From the NCBI RefSeq assembly GCF_029222925.1, contig NZ_JARHUI010000002.1, positions 558,001-622,000 of the forward strand: a DNA stretch of 64,000 nucleotides. Direction: 5' to 3'. Under the pieces are notes generated by a model. That model did no database searches. It was not told the origin of the DNA and worked only from the letters and a program-made list of their open reading frames with translations. This stretch comes from Algoriphagus sp. CAU 1675 (lineage in GTDB: Bacteria; Bacteroidota; Bacteroidia; Cytophagales; Cyclobacteriaceae). Each line of letters begins with the position of its first letter. Positions within the stretch are counted from its first letter, which is position 1. Shown here in pieces: positions 35,073-45,700 of the stretch. A program made the position numbers and the translations under genes.

Positions 35073-36140
35073 ATGCCTAGCGAAAAAAGAATCCTGATCA
35101 TCGGAGGTGGCCTAAGTGGACTAACGCTGGCTTACCTCCTTTCCCAACAGCAAATCAATGCCGACGTCCTGGAGGCTTCCTCCAGAATCGGTGGCCGAAT
35201 TCAAACTATCCAAGGGCCCTTAGGTACGCCTTTGGAGCTCGGGGCAACGTGGTTTAACGAGTCTCACTCCCGACTTTTGGCTTTGCTCGATACACTTGAC
35301 CTGAAAAAACACCCACAGGTTACAAAAGGCACTTCCCTTTTTCAAACTTCGAATACCGAGCCCATTCAAAAGTTTTCTGTACCTGAGGAAGAAAATCAAT
35401 CTTACCGAATAGTCGGAGGAACCCAGCAACTGATCGAAGCCCTGATTCAAAAATTAGATCCGAATCAGATTAAACTCAACTCCAAAGTCATTCAAATAAA
35501 AATGGAAAACGATGGTTTGAAAGTTGGGGTATCCACCGGAGAGCTTATCGCTGCGGATCTGGTAGTGGTCTGTCTCCCTCCTCAGGCAACTGCTTCGGAA
35601 ATCCAATTTTCTCCAACTCTTCCAGATCCCATGCCCCAGCTACTTCCTTTGGTTCAAACCTGGATGGGGGGATCCATTAAGTTTGTCTTGGAGTTTGAAG
35701 AGCCATTTTGGAAAAAATCGGGATACTCAGGGATGGCTTTTAGCCACGTTGGAATCATTGCTGAAATATACGACCACAGCAATGAGGGTAAAACCAAATT
35801 TGGTTTTACGGGATTTTTGAATGCTACAGCAAGCCGATTGTCCTTGGAGGAGCGTCAAGGTCTGGTCTTGCGACATTTGGGAGAATTATTGGAGGAAAAA
35901 ATCCCGAATCCGAGTATTTACCAAGATAAGATTTGGACGGACCGATTGGTTTTGGGAGCAAATCCCATCATTCAGCGACCACATCAATACCATGGTCACC
36001 CGCTCCTTTTGCAAAGCTATTACCATGAAAAACTCTTCTTTGCAGGCACAGAGACATCAACTGAGTACGCGGGATATATGGAAGGCGCCATCCGATCTGC
36101 CGAACGAGTTGCCCAACAAATCTTAAAAGAAAAGGGCTAA
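35073..36140 (+). CDS. Flavin amine-oxidase-like FAD-dependent oxidoreductase
   Basis: 355 residues from the ATG at 35073, chosen because the FAD-binding strand begins at once (KRILIIGGGLSGLTLAYLL, GxGxxG type). The codons between 34968 and 35072 add no domain. EASSRIGGRIQT provides the ribose-binding acidic residue and RIGGR motif of the monoamine-oxidase family. The C-terminal FAGTETSTEYAGYMEGAIRSAERVA block contacts the flavin. No export signal, so cytoplasmic. Substrates of this group range from amines to carotenoid-like hydrocarbons; context gives no hint. It stands alone after a 170-base gap without recognised features. Confidence 0.85.
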   Translation: MPSEKRILIIGGGLSGLTLAYLLSQQQINADVLEASSRIGGRIQTIQGPLGTPLELGATWFNESHSRLLALLDTLDLKKHPQVTKGTSLFQTSNTEPIQKFSVPEEENQSYRIVGGTQQLIEALIQKLDPNQIKLNSKVIQIKMENDGLKVGVSTGELIAADLVVVCLPPQATASEIQFSPTLPDPMPQLLPLVQTWMGGSIKFVLEFEEPFWKKSGYSGMAFSHVGIIAEIYDHSNEGKTKFGFTGFLNATASRLSLEERQGLVLRHLGELLEEKIPNPSIYQDKIWTDRLVLGANPIIQRPHQYHGHPLLLQSYYHEKLFFAGTETSTEYAGYMEGAIRSAERVAQQILKEKG

Positions 36141-36182
36141 ACGTGATGCTTAGCCCCCTGTCTCTTGCATCCAAACTCTTGA

Positions 36183-36261
36183 TACCTACCTTAGGTAGGC
36201 AAGCTCATTGCTGGTAGAGATTTGCAATCTCGACCTTTTATCTTGGGAATTTGAAATCCCA
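36183..36261. repeat. Cluster of three small palindromes between convergent genes
   Basis: CCTACC/GGTAGG (36185-36199), GGTAGAGATT/AATCTCGACC with a 3-base loop and one mismatch (36213-36235), and TGGGA...TCCCA around TTTGAAA-type sequence (36244-36261). The middle one resembles repetitive extragenic palindromes of Bacteroidota. They sit between the amine-oxidase and epimerase stops and may also terminate both transcripts. Confidence 0.5.
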
Positions 36262-36271
36262 AAAACAGGGA

Positions 36272-37123
36272 TTACAAACCGTATTTCTCTCCCATTTCTT
36301 TGATCAGTTTGTATCCATTCTCGGCCATGTCCCATGGAGCTGAAAACTCTCTCCAAACACCAATCGAATTGGCAAAAGCAGGATCGTTTCGGGTGAATCC
36401 CTCGATGGTCAACCAACCTGAATACCCAACTTTTTTCAAAGCGGAAAAAGTCTCGCCAAAATTGACATGACCCGATCCCGGAGTTCCCCGGTCATTTTCG
36501 GAAATATGGAAATGTCCCAGTCTAGGAGCTATAAATTCGATAGCAGCCCCCAGTTTTTTCTCTTCCATATTGGCATGGTGGGTATCAAACATGGCTTGAA
36601 CATTCGGGTGATTGACCTTGGCAAGCAAGTAGTCCAACTGTTCCATGGTGTTTGCCAAATAGCATTCGAAGCGGTTCAGTGCCTCAGGAGTCAGGAGGAT
36701 TCCGAGGTTTTTAGCATAATCTCCCATTTCATAAAGAACTTCCGCAGACCACTTGTACTCATCCTCAATCGGGGCCCTTGCAGCGAAGGTCGCAAAGGCA
36801 GAGTGAAATGGACCACACAATACCTGAGAATTCAAATCAGCAGCTCTATCCAATACCCAGCGCAATCTCTCCTTGGATTTTTCACGAACCTTGGCATCGG
36901 GAGAAATGGGATTTTCATCCGGCCCCATCACAGTAACGGTGGTGACTTCGAGTCCGATGTTTTGGCAATGGTCTCCCACTTGCCGACAGGCTTTTTCATC
37001 CGTACCTCCTATAAAAAACTCCACTCCATCGTATCCAATGGCCTTTAGGCGATCCAAAATGGGGAACAGTTCCTCAGAAATCTCTGCAGACCAGGCCAGT
37101 ACATTAAATCCTATTTTGTTCAT
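36272..37123 (-). CDS. D-tagatose/D-psicose 3-epimerase family protein
   Basis: 283-residue TIM barrel without export signal. The four metal ligands of ketose 3-epimerases can be placed at Glu147 (in TPEALNRFE), Asp180 (MFDTHH), His206 (HFHISENDRG) and Glu241 (TIEGF). Their spacings of 33, 26 and 35 residues equal those of Pseudomonas cichorii D-tagatose 3-epimerase as I recall it (152, 185, 211, 246). GTPGSGHVNF is the usual substrate loop. It epimerises a ketohexose or ketopentose at C3. The ThuA gene lies 85 bases upstream on the same strand, so a shared operon for sugar handling is likely. Confidence 0.88.
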   Translation of the reverse strand: MNKIGFNVLAWSAEISEELFPILDRLKAIGYDGVEFFIGGTDEKACRQVGDHCQNIGLEVTTVTVMGPDENPISPDAKVREKSKERLRWVLDRAADLNSQVLCGPFHSAFATFAARAPIEDEYKWSAEVLYEMGDYAKNLGILLTPEALNRFECYLANTMEQLDYLLAKVNHPNVQAMFDTHHANMEEKKLGAAIEFIAPRLGHFHISENDRGTPGSGHVNFGETFSALKKVGYSGWLTIEGFTRNDPAFANSIGVWREFSAPWDMAENGYKLIKEMGEKYGL

Positions 37124-37208
37124 GGTTTATTTTTTGTCAACGGTCCACAGAACACAGTCAACAGCCATTTTCTTATGGACTGCCGACAGGCGACTGTTGA
37201 CCAAAATT

Positions 37209-38231
37209 TCATTTAAAATCCTCCACCTTCATCCCCTTCCTGAAGGTATCAAAGCCAAACATCGTAGGCTTGTAGTCCCCTACAAAGTCCATAGACATAT
37301 CCGGACTGATGGCATCCGACATCCCTAAAAGCCAGAATGAAGCATTGATCACCAATCTCCTCAAATCTGCATTTTCAAAATCCATGGAGGCCCCCATCGT
37401 AGAAGTGAAGGCCATTCCCGGAGAACCACCTTCGATTTGGTAAGGCTTGGTCCAAGCTACCGGCATGACCGATTTTTCCCACATCAAGGGAGCATCAGGT
37501 GTCATTCCTGCTGTGCTTTGTCCATAGAGTAAAACTTCTGCATTTTCGGGTAAATGCTTGATTCCATAAACATCCGAGTAGCCCCAGATATCTTTTACTC
37601 CTCGCAAAACAGGATGCCCATTCAATTGCTGAACTCCATCAGGCAATGCCCTTGTCCCTTCTTTTCCGTGAATTCCGTGATGGTTTACCCAGGTCTCCCC
37701 GAAAATACGCTGACCAAAACCCCGCTCCCAGTTTTCCACTTTGCTGGTCCAGTCCCACTTGGCAAACTTTGATTCCTTGTTTTTCTGATAGGCAAAGGCG
37801 TGGGTAGAAGTGCGAAGACCGATTACAGGTTTCCCGGCTTTTAAATAATTTTCTATATACTGGGATTGCTCATCCGGCAGTTCCCGGAAGCGGATCAGCA
37901 TGATCATCAGATCGGCAGTTTCTAGATGCTCCAATCCGGGGATATTGTTCTGGTAATTGGGTACGATCTCTCCTGTCTCCGGGTGAATAGGAAAAAGCAC
38001 GGTAGTCTTAAATCCATAGCGCTGGGAAAGGATTTTTCCCAGCATGGGCATGGACTCCTCGGAACGGTATTCATCATCTCCCGCCACCAAGACTATATGC
38101 TTTCCTTTTCCCGGACCTTCTTTTCCTTCAAACTGTAAGTAAGTGACTCCATTTTGTGCAAATGCCCCCCAAATTAAACTCAGGAAAAGGAAGAAAAAAG
38201 GTACCAGTTTGAGAGAAAAAGGAAGTTTCAT
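37209..38231 (-). CDS. ThuA domain-containing secreted protein
   Basis: 340 residues with a signal peptide (LKLVPFFFLFLSLIWGAFAQ). The body is a ThuA/trehalose-utilisation class-I-glutamine-amidotransferase-like fold: HIVLVAGDDEYRSEESMPML, DLMIMLIRFRELPDEQ, PVIGLRTSTHAFAYQ and a WVNHHGIHG block. ThuA proteins are linked to oxidation of disaccharides at C3 and commonly travel with Gfo/Idh/MocA and DUF1080 genes, as in this window. The catalytic cysteine of true amidotransferases is not evident. It is upstream of the 3-epimerase gene on the same strand. Confidence 0.87.
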   Translation of the reverse strand: MKLPFSLKLVPFFFLFLSLIWGAFAQNGVTYLQFEGKEGPGKGKHIVLVAGDDEYRSEESMPMLGKILSQRYGFKTTVLFPIHPETGEIVPNYQNNIPGLEHLETADLMIMLIRFRELPDEQSQYIENYLKAGKPVIGLRTSTHAFAYQKNKESKFAKWDWTSKVENWERGFGQRIFGETWVNHHGIHGKEGTRALPDGVQQLNGHPVLRGVKDIWGYSDVYGIKHLPENAEVLLYGQSTAGMTPDAPLMWEKSVMPVAWTKPYQIEGGSPGMAFTSTMGASMDFENADLRRLVINASFWLLGMSDAISPDMSMDFVGDYKPTMFGFDTFRKGMKVEDFK

Positions 38232-38263
38232 AGAATGGATTTTGGGTTGATCGTAAGATTCGG

Positions 38264-39142
38264 TTAAGTACTCTTTTTCGAAGTGATTTTCTTAAAAATA
38301 AGGATTGGAATCAAAACCACTATCCCGACAGCCAAACCAATCAGAAATTCTTTGACAATTCCGGGCCAAGTAGGGAGCAAATGATGGAAGAAATCGATGT
38401 TGTGGGAGAAAATTCCCCCGGATACGAGCAGCAAAGCAATCGTGCCCACAAAAGCGATCACCCGGATCAATACCGGCAATGCCTTGACCAAGAGTCTTCC
38501 AATTTTATCGGAAATGGTGTTTTCTTCCGGATTCAATGCGATCAGTTTGTAGCCGAACTCATCCATGCGTACAATCAAGGCCACCAAACCGTAAACTCCT
38601 ACAGTAGCCAAAATTGCGATGACGGAAACCACCACTATCTGAGTAGTCAAGGGCTGTTCGACCACAGTACCCAAAGCAATAATGACGATCTCCACCGAAA
38701 GAATAAAATCTGTGGTAATGGCAGATTTGATTTTTTGCTTTTCATGAGCCAAAACCTGATCTGGAGAGATTTCCTCCTCAAGATTTACTTTTTCATGGGA
38801 ATGAGCATGTGGAATAATCCATTCCAGAATCTTCTCCGCTCCTTCATAAGCCAAGTAAAGCCCTCCTAGCACCAGGATGACAGCAATTGCAATCGGCGCA
38901 AAAGCGCTCAACAAAAAAGCGACGGGTAATATAATAGCCTTGTTCAGCAAGGAACCTTTTGAAATCGCCCAAAGAACCGGCAATTCCCGGTCGGGTACGA
39001 AGCCCGAAGCTTTCTCGGCATTGACTGCCAAGTCATCTCCCAAAATCCCAGATGTTTTTTTCGCAGCTACCTTGGTCATAGTAGCCACATCATCCATCAG
39101 GGTGGCGATATCATCAAATAATGCAAAGAATCCAGAAGCCAT
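38264..39142 (-). CDS. DUF808 family inner membrane protein (YedI-like)
   Basis: 292 residues. The opening SGFFALFDDIATLMDDVATMTKVAAKKTSGILGDDLAVNA, described here by its blocks FALFDDIATL and KKTSGILGDD, is diagnostic of DUF808/YedI. Several membrane segments follow (about 68-100, 140-160, 170-190, 220-245, 260-282) plus an acidic-histidine loop (HAHSHEKVNLEEE). Function is unknown in the family. It lies 33 bases before the ThuA start on the same strand, so it may share that promoter, but nothing links it functionally. Confidence 0.9.
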   Translation of the reverse strand: MASGFFALFDDIATLMDDVATMTKVAAKKTSGILGDDLAVNAEKASGFVPDRELPVLWAISKGSLLNKAIILPVAFLLSAFAPIAIAVILVLGGLYLAYEGAEKILEWIIPHAHSHEKVNLEEEISPDQVLAHEKQKIKSAITTDFILSVEIVIIALGTVVEQPLTTQIVVVSVIAILATVGVYGLVALIVRMDEFGYKLIALNPEENTISDKIGRLLVKALPVLIRVIAFVGTIALLLVSGGIFSHNIDFFHHLLPTWPGIVKEFLIGLAVGIVVLIPILIFKKITSKKST

Positions 39143-39257
39143 TTTTTAAATATACAGTTTGAAGTTACAGATTGAAGGAAGTCATTCTAGCCAGAAAAAT
39201 ACGAAGTCGGAAAGACCTGACACGAAACTTTGTGGAATTTTCAAATCTTTGAATTTT

Positions 39258-40142
39258 TCAACCTTCCAATCTTTGCGGATCAAAAATCAAGGGAAAAAAC
39301 TTACCCTGCATTTTTTCTCCTTTGGGGATGACCGGCACTCCTTCCAATAAGGGCTCATTTGTATTGGAGACGGTTCCTTCAGCAAAGACATTCAGCACAA
39401 AAGCTTTTCGGGAGCGTGGGGAATAATTGGCGTAACTTCCATGAACCAACAATGGATGGTGGAATGCGGCATGACCTGCTTTGAGTGGCACTGCAACGGG
39501 CTGGAACTCTGCTTTTTGCTCCGCGCTCAGCATGGCCATCAGTCCATTCATCTCACCTGCCAAGGCTGGTTTTTCCAAAAGCCCCCATCTATGGGAACCT
39601 GGGACATATTGAAGGCATCCGTTTTCTTCAGTCGCATCATCCAATCCACACCAGCAAGTCAGGTGCTGCATCTCGATGGTACGTGTCCAGTAGGAATAGT
39701 CCTGATGCCAGGCCACTACTCCTCCGTGATGGGCAGGCTTGCAGAAAAGCTGATCATGCCAAAAGCGCACGGCTTTATCCCCCAACAATTGACTGGCAAC
39801 CATTCGAAAAGCTGGATTCCAGATCACATCGTGAAAGGCTTCCGCGATTCTCCAGTGTCCCAATGAATGAAATAGCACCGTGTTTGGATCGGCGGATTCA
39901 TTGCTGTGAAACTCATGGAAAAGATGGTGTAGGGGATGTTTGGGATCCATCACCTCATCCAAGGCATTTTTAAGAGCCTCGATCTGGTTTTCATTCAGGA
40001 GCTTGATATCAGCCAGGTAGCCATTTTCATGGAAAAACTCGATTTGCTCCTTGCTGATGCGATATTGCTCCCAATCGGAAGCTGTTTGGGGTTGGGGAAA
40101 TAGATCCGTAATGGGGTAATGGAAATCTGCTAGGTCTTGCAT
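39258..40142 (-). CDS. Phytanoyl-CoA dioxygenase family protein
   Basis: 294 residues, cytoplasmic. An Fe(II)/2-oxoglutarate dioxygenase with the metal triad visible: His and Asp in AWHQDYSYW, the distal His in HPLLVHGSYANYS, followed by the 2-oxoglutarate-binding Arg in SPRSRKAF. QFCKPAHHGGVVAWHQ-type sequence and CLQYVPGSHRWG are family hallmarks. Such enzymes hydroxylate a wide range of small molecules (phytanoyl-CoA, ectoine, others). Isolated between DUF808 and the protease gene; no substrate can be inferred. Confidence 0.88.
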   Translation of the reverse strand: MQDLADFHYPITDLFPQPQTASDWEQYRISKEQIEFFHENGYLADIKLLNENQIEALKNALDEVMDPKHPLHHLFHEFHSNESADPNTVLFHSLGHWRIAEAFHDVIWNPAFRMVASQLLGDKAVRFWHDQLFCKPAHHGGVVAWHQDYSYWTRTIEMQHLTCWCGLDDATEENGCLQYVPGSHRWGLLEKPALAGEMNGLMAMLSAEQKAEFQPVAVPLKAGHAAFHHPLLVHGSYANYSPRSRKAFVLNVFAEGTVSNTNEPLLEGVPVIPKGEKMQGKFFPLIFDPQRLEG

Positions 40143-40300
40143 GGGTTTGGGGTATATTGAGCGGAGAAAAGATAAGAAAAAATAGAGGGGAAGCTATCCC
40201 CGCATATGGAATTTCTACTATTAACGAACTATCCATAATTCATTGACCTATTTACAATTTTAAACCCCAATGAGAGCTTTGCTCATCCATAGCTCATAAA

Positions 40301-40332
40301 AAAACCATTTGAAATTCCTTCCAAATGGTTTT
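40301..40332 (-). terminator. Terminator after the M48 protease gene
   Basis: AAAACCATTTG (40301-40311) and CAAATGGTTTT (40322-40332) form an 11-pair stem. On the minus strand it ends in a run of seven T, 17 bases past the stop. Confidence 0.8.
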
Positions 40333-40348
40333 AAGAAGATTTTCTCCA

Positions 40349-41578
40349 TTATTCCAATCGCTTCAATCTCTCCAATAGTGGCGGGTGGGAATAATTCACA
40401 AAGACATACCATGGATCAGGATTGATATTGCTGAGGGTTTTCACGGACAGCGTTTTCAAAGCTTCAGCCAAAGGCTTGCCGGAAAAGGTATTCTTGGCAA
40501 AGGCATCCGCCTCAAATTCGTTCTTCCTGCTCAGCCAGTTCATCCCTATCCCTAGGACCATAGAAATAGGAGTAAACAACATGGTAAAACCAATGATATT
40601 CAATTGGGCGGACCAGGTCTCTCCTCCCAGAGCTTCACTCATGGTTTCACTAAAAATAAACTGTCCCAGCAAAAACAGGAGAAGTCCCACCTGCAAAATA
40701 GAAGTCACCATTCCCCAAAGAATATGCTTCTTTTTATAATGACCGATTTCATGCGCCAATACCGCAACCAATTCCTCAGTGGGATGCTGCTCCAGTAGGG
40801 TATCGTAGAGGACCACCTTTTTCCTTTTTCCAAATCCGGAGAAAAATGCATTTGCCTTGGCAGAGCGCTTGCTCCCGTCCATGACGAAAATATTATCCAA
40901 TGGAAAATCCACTGAGCGGGCATATCCCAGAATTTGCTCCTTCAATTCCCCATCCTCCAAAGGAGTGAGTTTATTGAAAAGTGGCAAGATCCAAGCCGTA
41001 TAAAACAGATTGACCAGTACCATAAAGAGGGCGGCTATAATCCAAAATTGCCACCAAAAGTCCTTTCCCATTTGATGGATAAGCCAAAGAAACAGAAGCA
41101 ACAATCCTCCACCGACAAGTATGGAAAGCACATAGCCTTTGAGTTTGTCTGAGAAAAAGGTGCCGTGACTCGTCTTATTGAAGCCGTATTTCTCCTCTAT
41201 CACAAAGGTGCTGTAGTAGTCAAATGGCAAACTGAGCAAGTCCGAACCGATAAATACCACTGCAAAAAAGGCAAGGGAATGAAACAGGGGATTTCCAACC
41301 CAAGTCCCTACCCAGGAATCAATCCATCCAAACCATCCATTCAGGATAAAAACCAGAGTCAGTACAAAGGAAAATATGCCAGTCACCAAGCTGAAGCGGA
41401 AATTTTCCTTTTGATACGCCTTGGATTCCAAAAGCTTTTCCTGGCTTAAATATTCGGAAAGCGTATCTGGAATCTTGGGAACAGGCTTATTGACATTGAG
41501 GTAGGCCAGGATTTTGTTTACCAACAAACCAAAAACCAATACCCCTACCAAAAGGTACTTGAGACTTTCTGCGTTCAT
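40349..41578 (-). CDS. M48 family metallopeptidase (Ste24/CAAX-protease-like)
   Basis: 409-residue integral membrane zinc protease. The zinc motif HEIGH appears in VAVLAHEIGHYKKKH, and the third ligand Glu is in RKNEFEADAFA, the arrangement of Ste24/HtpX. The N-terminal half has several membrane segments (about 8-28, 65-85, 105-125, 150-172, 178-200). LPLFNKLTPLEDGEL is typical of Ste24. In bacteria such proteins degrade or trim membrane proteins. A monocistronic unit ending at the stem-loop downstream. Confidence 0.93.
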   Translation of the reverse strand: MNAESLKYLLVGVLVFGLLVNKILAYLNVNKPVPKIPDTLSEYLSQEKLLESKAYQKENFRFSLVTGIFSFVLTLVFILNGWFGWIDSWVGTWVGNPLFHSLAFFAVVFIGSDLLSLPFDYYSTFVIEEKYGFNKTSHGTFFSDKLKGYVLSILVGGGLLLLFLWLIHQMGKDFWWQFWIIAALFMVLVNLFYTAWILPLFNKLTPLEDGELKEQILGYARSVDFPLDNIFVMDGSKRSAKANAFFSGFGKRKKVVLYDTLLEQHPTEELVAVLAHEIGHYKKKHILWGMVTSILQVGLLLFLLGQFIFSETMSEALGGETWSAQLNIIGFTMLFTPISMVLGIGMNWLSRKNEFEADAFAKNTFSGKPLAEALKTLSVKTLSNINPDPWYVFVNYSHPPLLERLKRLE

Positions 41579-41587
41579 GTTTTGAGA

Positions 41588-42637
41588 TTAGAATTTTGGA
41601 CAAGGCAAAACTGTGTCCCTTCGGGAAGGCTTGCCCTGATAGCTATTGGGAAGAGTCCAGGAAAGACTCAACTCATGGGCGCCTCCGGTTTGTATCCCCA
41701 ATTGGGAAACTGTATAGTCAAAGCTGTAGCCAATATTCAGCCCACTAAGCAAATTGACTCCCACCATCATGACAATAGCATCCCGGTTACTTTGGTTTTC
41801 CACAGGCTTGTAAGGCAATCCTCTGTACCAGAGACCAAATACAATCGGCTCCACATAAAAATAGGCTCCAACATCCAGCTGCTCAAATGGCCCCTGTCTC
41901 TTGTAATTGACAGTTGGTGTAAAATAGCGCTGCTTGCGCATATGGGTAAAATCACGCCTCATGGAACCTTCTCCTAAGGACACCCTATAACCGGCATGGA
42001 AAGATAATTTTGTCGGAAGATTACTGATTCCATTTTCCAAAAAGGACTGATTGGGCTGGTTGACATGATGGGCAGAAAGGCCCATCCACATGTTTTCTGT
42101 AAAAAACAGTCCCCCAAATGAAAGGGACAGCATGCCTACAGGTTCACCCAAACCCGGAATATTGTTGCCTGGCAATGTCGGACCAAAGGGATCGCTTGGA
42201 TTGATCTGGTTGGCGAAAATCAGATTTTCATAAAACCCAATCTCTCTTCTGATGTAACTGGCCTGAAATCCGGGCCTGAAAAATGCCCTTTGCCCCAACT
42301 TCAACTCATACGAAAACATACCCGACACCATAGTGGAACGGAGTTTGGAGGCTCCTTCGGTGTCCTGCATGACATGAAAACCTATTCCAGCATTGTAATC
42401 GGGAAGATAGGTATCGTAGTAAGCGGAAAAGGTGGTAAACTGTGCCTCAATACTTGGCCATTGATTTCTATAGTTAAATCCTACCCTTCCCGTAAGTTCC
42501 CCACCTGCCATTGCTGGGTTGAGATAAAGAGGGGCTGCGTAATATTGGCTATATTGTGGGTCTTGGGCAACTGCCTCATGGATGGATAAAAGTCCAACTA
42601 TTCCAAAAAAAACAATTAGTAGCGAAGACCGTAACAA
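41588..42637 (-). CDS. PorP/SprF family type IX secretion membrane protein
   Basis: 349 residues with a signal peptide (LLIVFFGIVGLLSIHEAVAQ), then DPQYSQYYAAPLYLNPAMAG, the signature opening of PorP/SprF beta-barrels. Further repeats such as GRVGFNYRNQWPS and NAGIGFHVMQD follow the family. The start codon is TTG at 42635-42637; no ATG lies between it and an in-frame stop upstream. PorP/SprF proteins help particular T9SS type-B cargo out of the cell. The divergent neighbour is exactly such a cargo, so the two almost certainly work together, as SprF does with SprB. Confidence 0.92.
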   Translation of the reverse strand: MLRSSLLIVFFGIVGLLSIHEAVAQDPQYSQYYAAPLYLNPAMAGGELTGRVGFNYRNQWPSIEAQFTTFSAYYDTYLPDYNAGIGFHVMQDTEGASKLRSTMVSGMFSYELKLGQRAFFRPGFQASYIRREIGFYENLIFANQINPSDPFGPTLPGNNIPGLGEPVGMLSLSFGGLFFTENMWMGLSAHHVNQPNQSFLENGISNLPTKLSFHAGYRVSLGEGSMRRDFTHMRKQRYFTPTVNYKRQGPFEQLDVGAYFYVEPIVFGLWYRGLPYKPVENQSNRDAIVMMVGVNLLSGLNIGYSFDYTVSQLGIQTGGAHELSLSWTLPNSYQGKPSRRDTVLPCPKF

Positions 42638-42719
42638 GGATTTGTTCGTTTATTTGATTATTCAGTAAGCTTCTAAACGTTTCCTGCAGCAGGTTGTTTT
42701 AGAATGCAGATCGTAAAAT

Positions 42720-45700
42720 ATGAAAAGCAAACTTCATTCCATAAGAGTTCAGATATTTTTCACCTTTTTATTCCTGTTTTCCCTCTTTGGAATACAGTTT
42801 TTTGCTATTTCGCAGGGATTCAATAATAACGAGTGGATTTTTGGGTATTGTGAGACCAGCACAGACAACAATTACCTTTCTTTTGGAAAAGGAGGAACAG
42901 CAACCGTTCAGACACTACCGAGTACGGTGCTGATCGGAAAAGACAACAATGCAATCGCCATCGATCCGATTTCTGGGCAACCACTTTTCCTCACAAATGG
43001 TGTACTGGTCTATGACTACAGTAATGATCCGATCCAAGGCAGCGCTCCGGGATTAAACGGGGATTTGGACGGTAGGCAAAAAGTCGCCACGGGATTCCTG
43101 GAGTATGACCCTGAAGGCAATAAGCTTTTTTACATATTCTATATTTCACCTGCCGGACAGCTTCAATACGCAGTGGTGGATATGAATGCCCCAGGCCAAG
43201 CCAGCGGAAACGAACCTCCACTGGGAGAAGTTACTTCCAAAGATGTGACCATTGGATCTGCATCCGGAGCCATTCTCGTCGTAAAAACCCCTTCTTCTCC
43301 TTCCTACCTCATCAGCTTTGATGGAGGAAACCTGATTTCCAGAAGACTGGAAGCTACGGAAGGTTCATTTACAGAAACTGATAATCAAGGTATCCCATTC
43401 ACTCCAAAGGCCATCGTTTTTGATGAGTCCAGAGGACAATTGATCCTGATCCCGGAAAACCCGAATGAGGATATTCTGGTATTGGATTTCGACACATCAA
43501 ATGGAAGCTTTGGAACCCCAAGACCAATCACGCAGTCAGGAGGAATCGATGCCATTGAGGGTGCAGCCTTTTCACCAGATGGGTCCTTTATTTACTTTTC
43601 AAGAGGCAATCAGCTTTTCCGTGTACCCACTTCCAACCTTACAGCAGCACCGGAAGCAATTCCATTGGACAGTAGCCTTCATGCAGTCTATGATGTAAAA
43701 ACAGGTCCTGATGGCCAGCTGTATTACATTTATGAGGAAACGGCCGGAGGGCCACAGCTCATCGGGAGGGTTCCCAATCCGGATGAAGCAGACCTCAGTT
43801 TACTAACAGTTGAAGAAGATCCTTTTACAGGTACGGATTTTTGCGGGACCATTTTCCCCGTTTTTGCACCCAATGCGAACATCTCCGCCCAAGTCGATTT
43901 TACTTGGTCTCCTGATGAGCCCTGTGCCAACAACCCTGTTCAGTTGACCTCTGAAATCACTCCCGCCAATTACCAACCGGTTTCTTTCAGTTGGGAATTT
44001 GATCCCCCTTTGACCGATGCTGACGGAAACCCGATTGATGCAGATTATTCCGAAGAACATTTTCTGGTTCCTGCAGACGCAGCCCAGAATCAAAATATTT
44101 CAGTTACGCTTACGGTAACCTTTGCAGACGGAAGCACAGATACAGTAAGCAAAAACATTCCCCTTTCAGAAAACAATCTAGAGGCAAATTTTACCCCATC
44201 GGACACTACCCTTTGCGAAGGCCAGTGTGTGGACATTGGTGCTCTTTTGGAGGCTCAAAGTACCGCCGGGCAGCAGGATGGAGAGGCTCCAAGTGGATCA
44301 GGAGATCAATATGAGTACTTCTGGTCCAATTACCGGGATGAGGGCTGGACAAATAGACAGGAAAACGAAGTTTGTCTTCCAGGATTGTATTGGGTAATGG
44401 TTCGGGAGCCTGGTTCTTCCTGCTATGCTTATGCAGAAATCCGGGTTCAAATTTGGGATTTGGAGGACCAAAGCAACAACATCTGGTACTTTGGGGACGG
44501 AGCGGGGCTGGACTTCAACCCCGACCCGAATGATCCGGATGCCCCCACACCCAGGCCCATCTCGCAACCCCATCCGCAGAATATCCCTGCAGGTACCACG
44601 ACTATTTCCGATGCAACCGGTGAAGTCCTGTTTTACTCAGATGGACAATCTGTTTGGGACCTGAATGGGAACCTGATGGAAAACGGAGACAATATTGGCG
44701 GAGACAATGCTTCAAGCCAATCTGTGATTGCCGTGCCCGTGCCTCAGGAGCAAACGCTATTTTATCTGTTTACCACTCAAGCAACTGCAAGCGGCACGAA
44801 TGAAGTGAAGTTTTCCTTGGTGGACATCAAAGCTGAAAACCCTTCAGGAATTGGAAATGTGGTTTCCAAAGACAATTTCCTTTTCAGTCCTTCTACGGAA
44901 CAATCAGCAGGATTCAACGCAGGTGATACCACTTGGGTACTTTTCCATGAATTAGGAAACAACACATTTAGAGCATATCCGGTATCATCCCAAGGAATCG
45001 GACAGGCAGTCTTGAGTTCTGTGGGAAGCAATCATGACTACAATTCAGGAATCGGAAGCATGAAATTCAGCCCGGATGGAAGCAAAGTTGCAGTTACCAT
45101 ATCCGAAGGCGGTTGCAATAGGCTGGAAATTTTTGACTTTGATCAGGACACCGGTGAAATGACAGAATATGCCCTACTGGATTTGGGCTGTGATGGGGAG
45201 GTTTACGGTCTGGAATTTTCAGACAGTGGAGAAAGAGTTTTGGTTTCGTATAGAAATGGAGGGCCGGGAGTAGAAGAATTCATCATCCAGGCAGTGGAAA
45301 ATGATGATCCGGATGCAGCTACTTGTCCTGCATGCTTTGGAAATGCCAATACTCGTCCTCAGATCGAACAGTGTATTCTGACCACTCGAAACAACATCAG
45401 CGGAACATCTGGGCTAGACCTAGGAGCTTTACAAATAGGACCAGATGGGCAGATTTATGTAGCTGTAGTTGGAGATTCCAGAATTGGTCAAATCAATGTC
45501 GGAACAGGGTGTACTACTAGTAGTGCCTTCACCCAAGATGCGGTAGAGCCTATGCCCGGAACTACCAATTTGGGCCTTCCTTCCTTTGTCCAAAACAGCG
45601 GAAGCTCCATACCTGAACCAGCACTTGCGGTTCCCGCAAGGCTTTGTCTGGATCCGGACCTTGGTGCAGGTGCCCTGCTGGAAGGTGGCGGAGAACCCGA

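Noticed and set aside
37124..37208. GTCAACAG/CTGTTGAC inverted repeat between ThuA and epimerase genes
   Set aside because: Short arms within low-complexity sequence; could be chance or a worn repeat, no further support.
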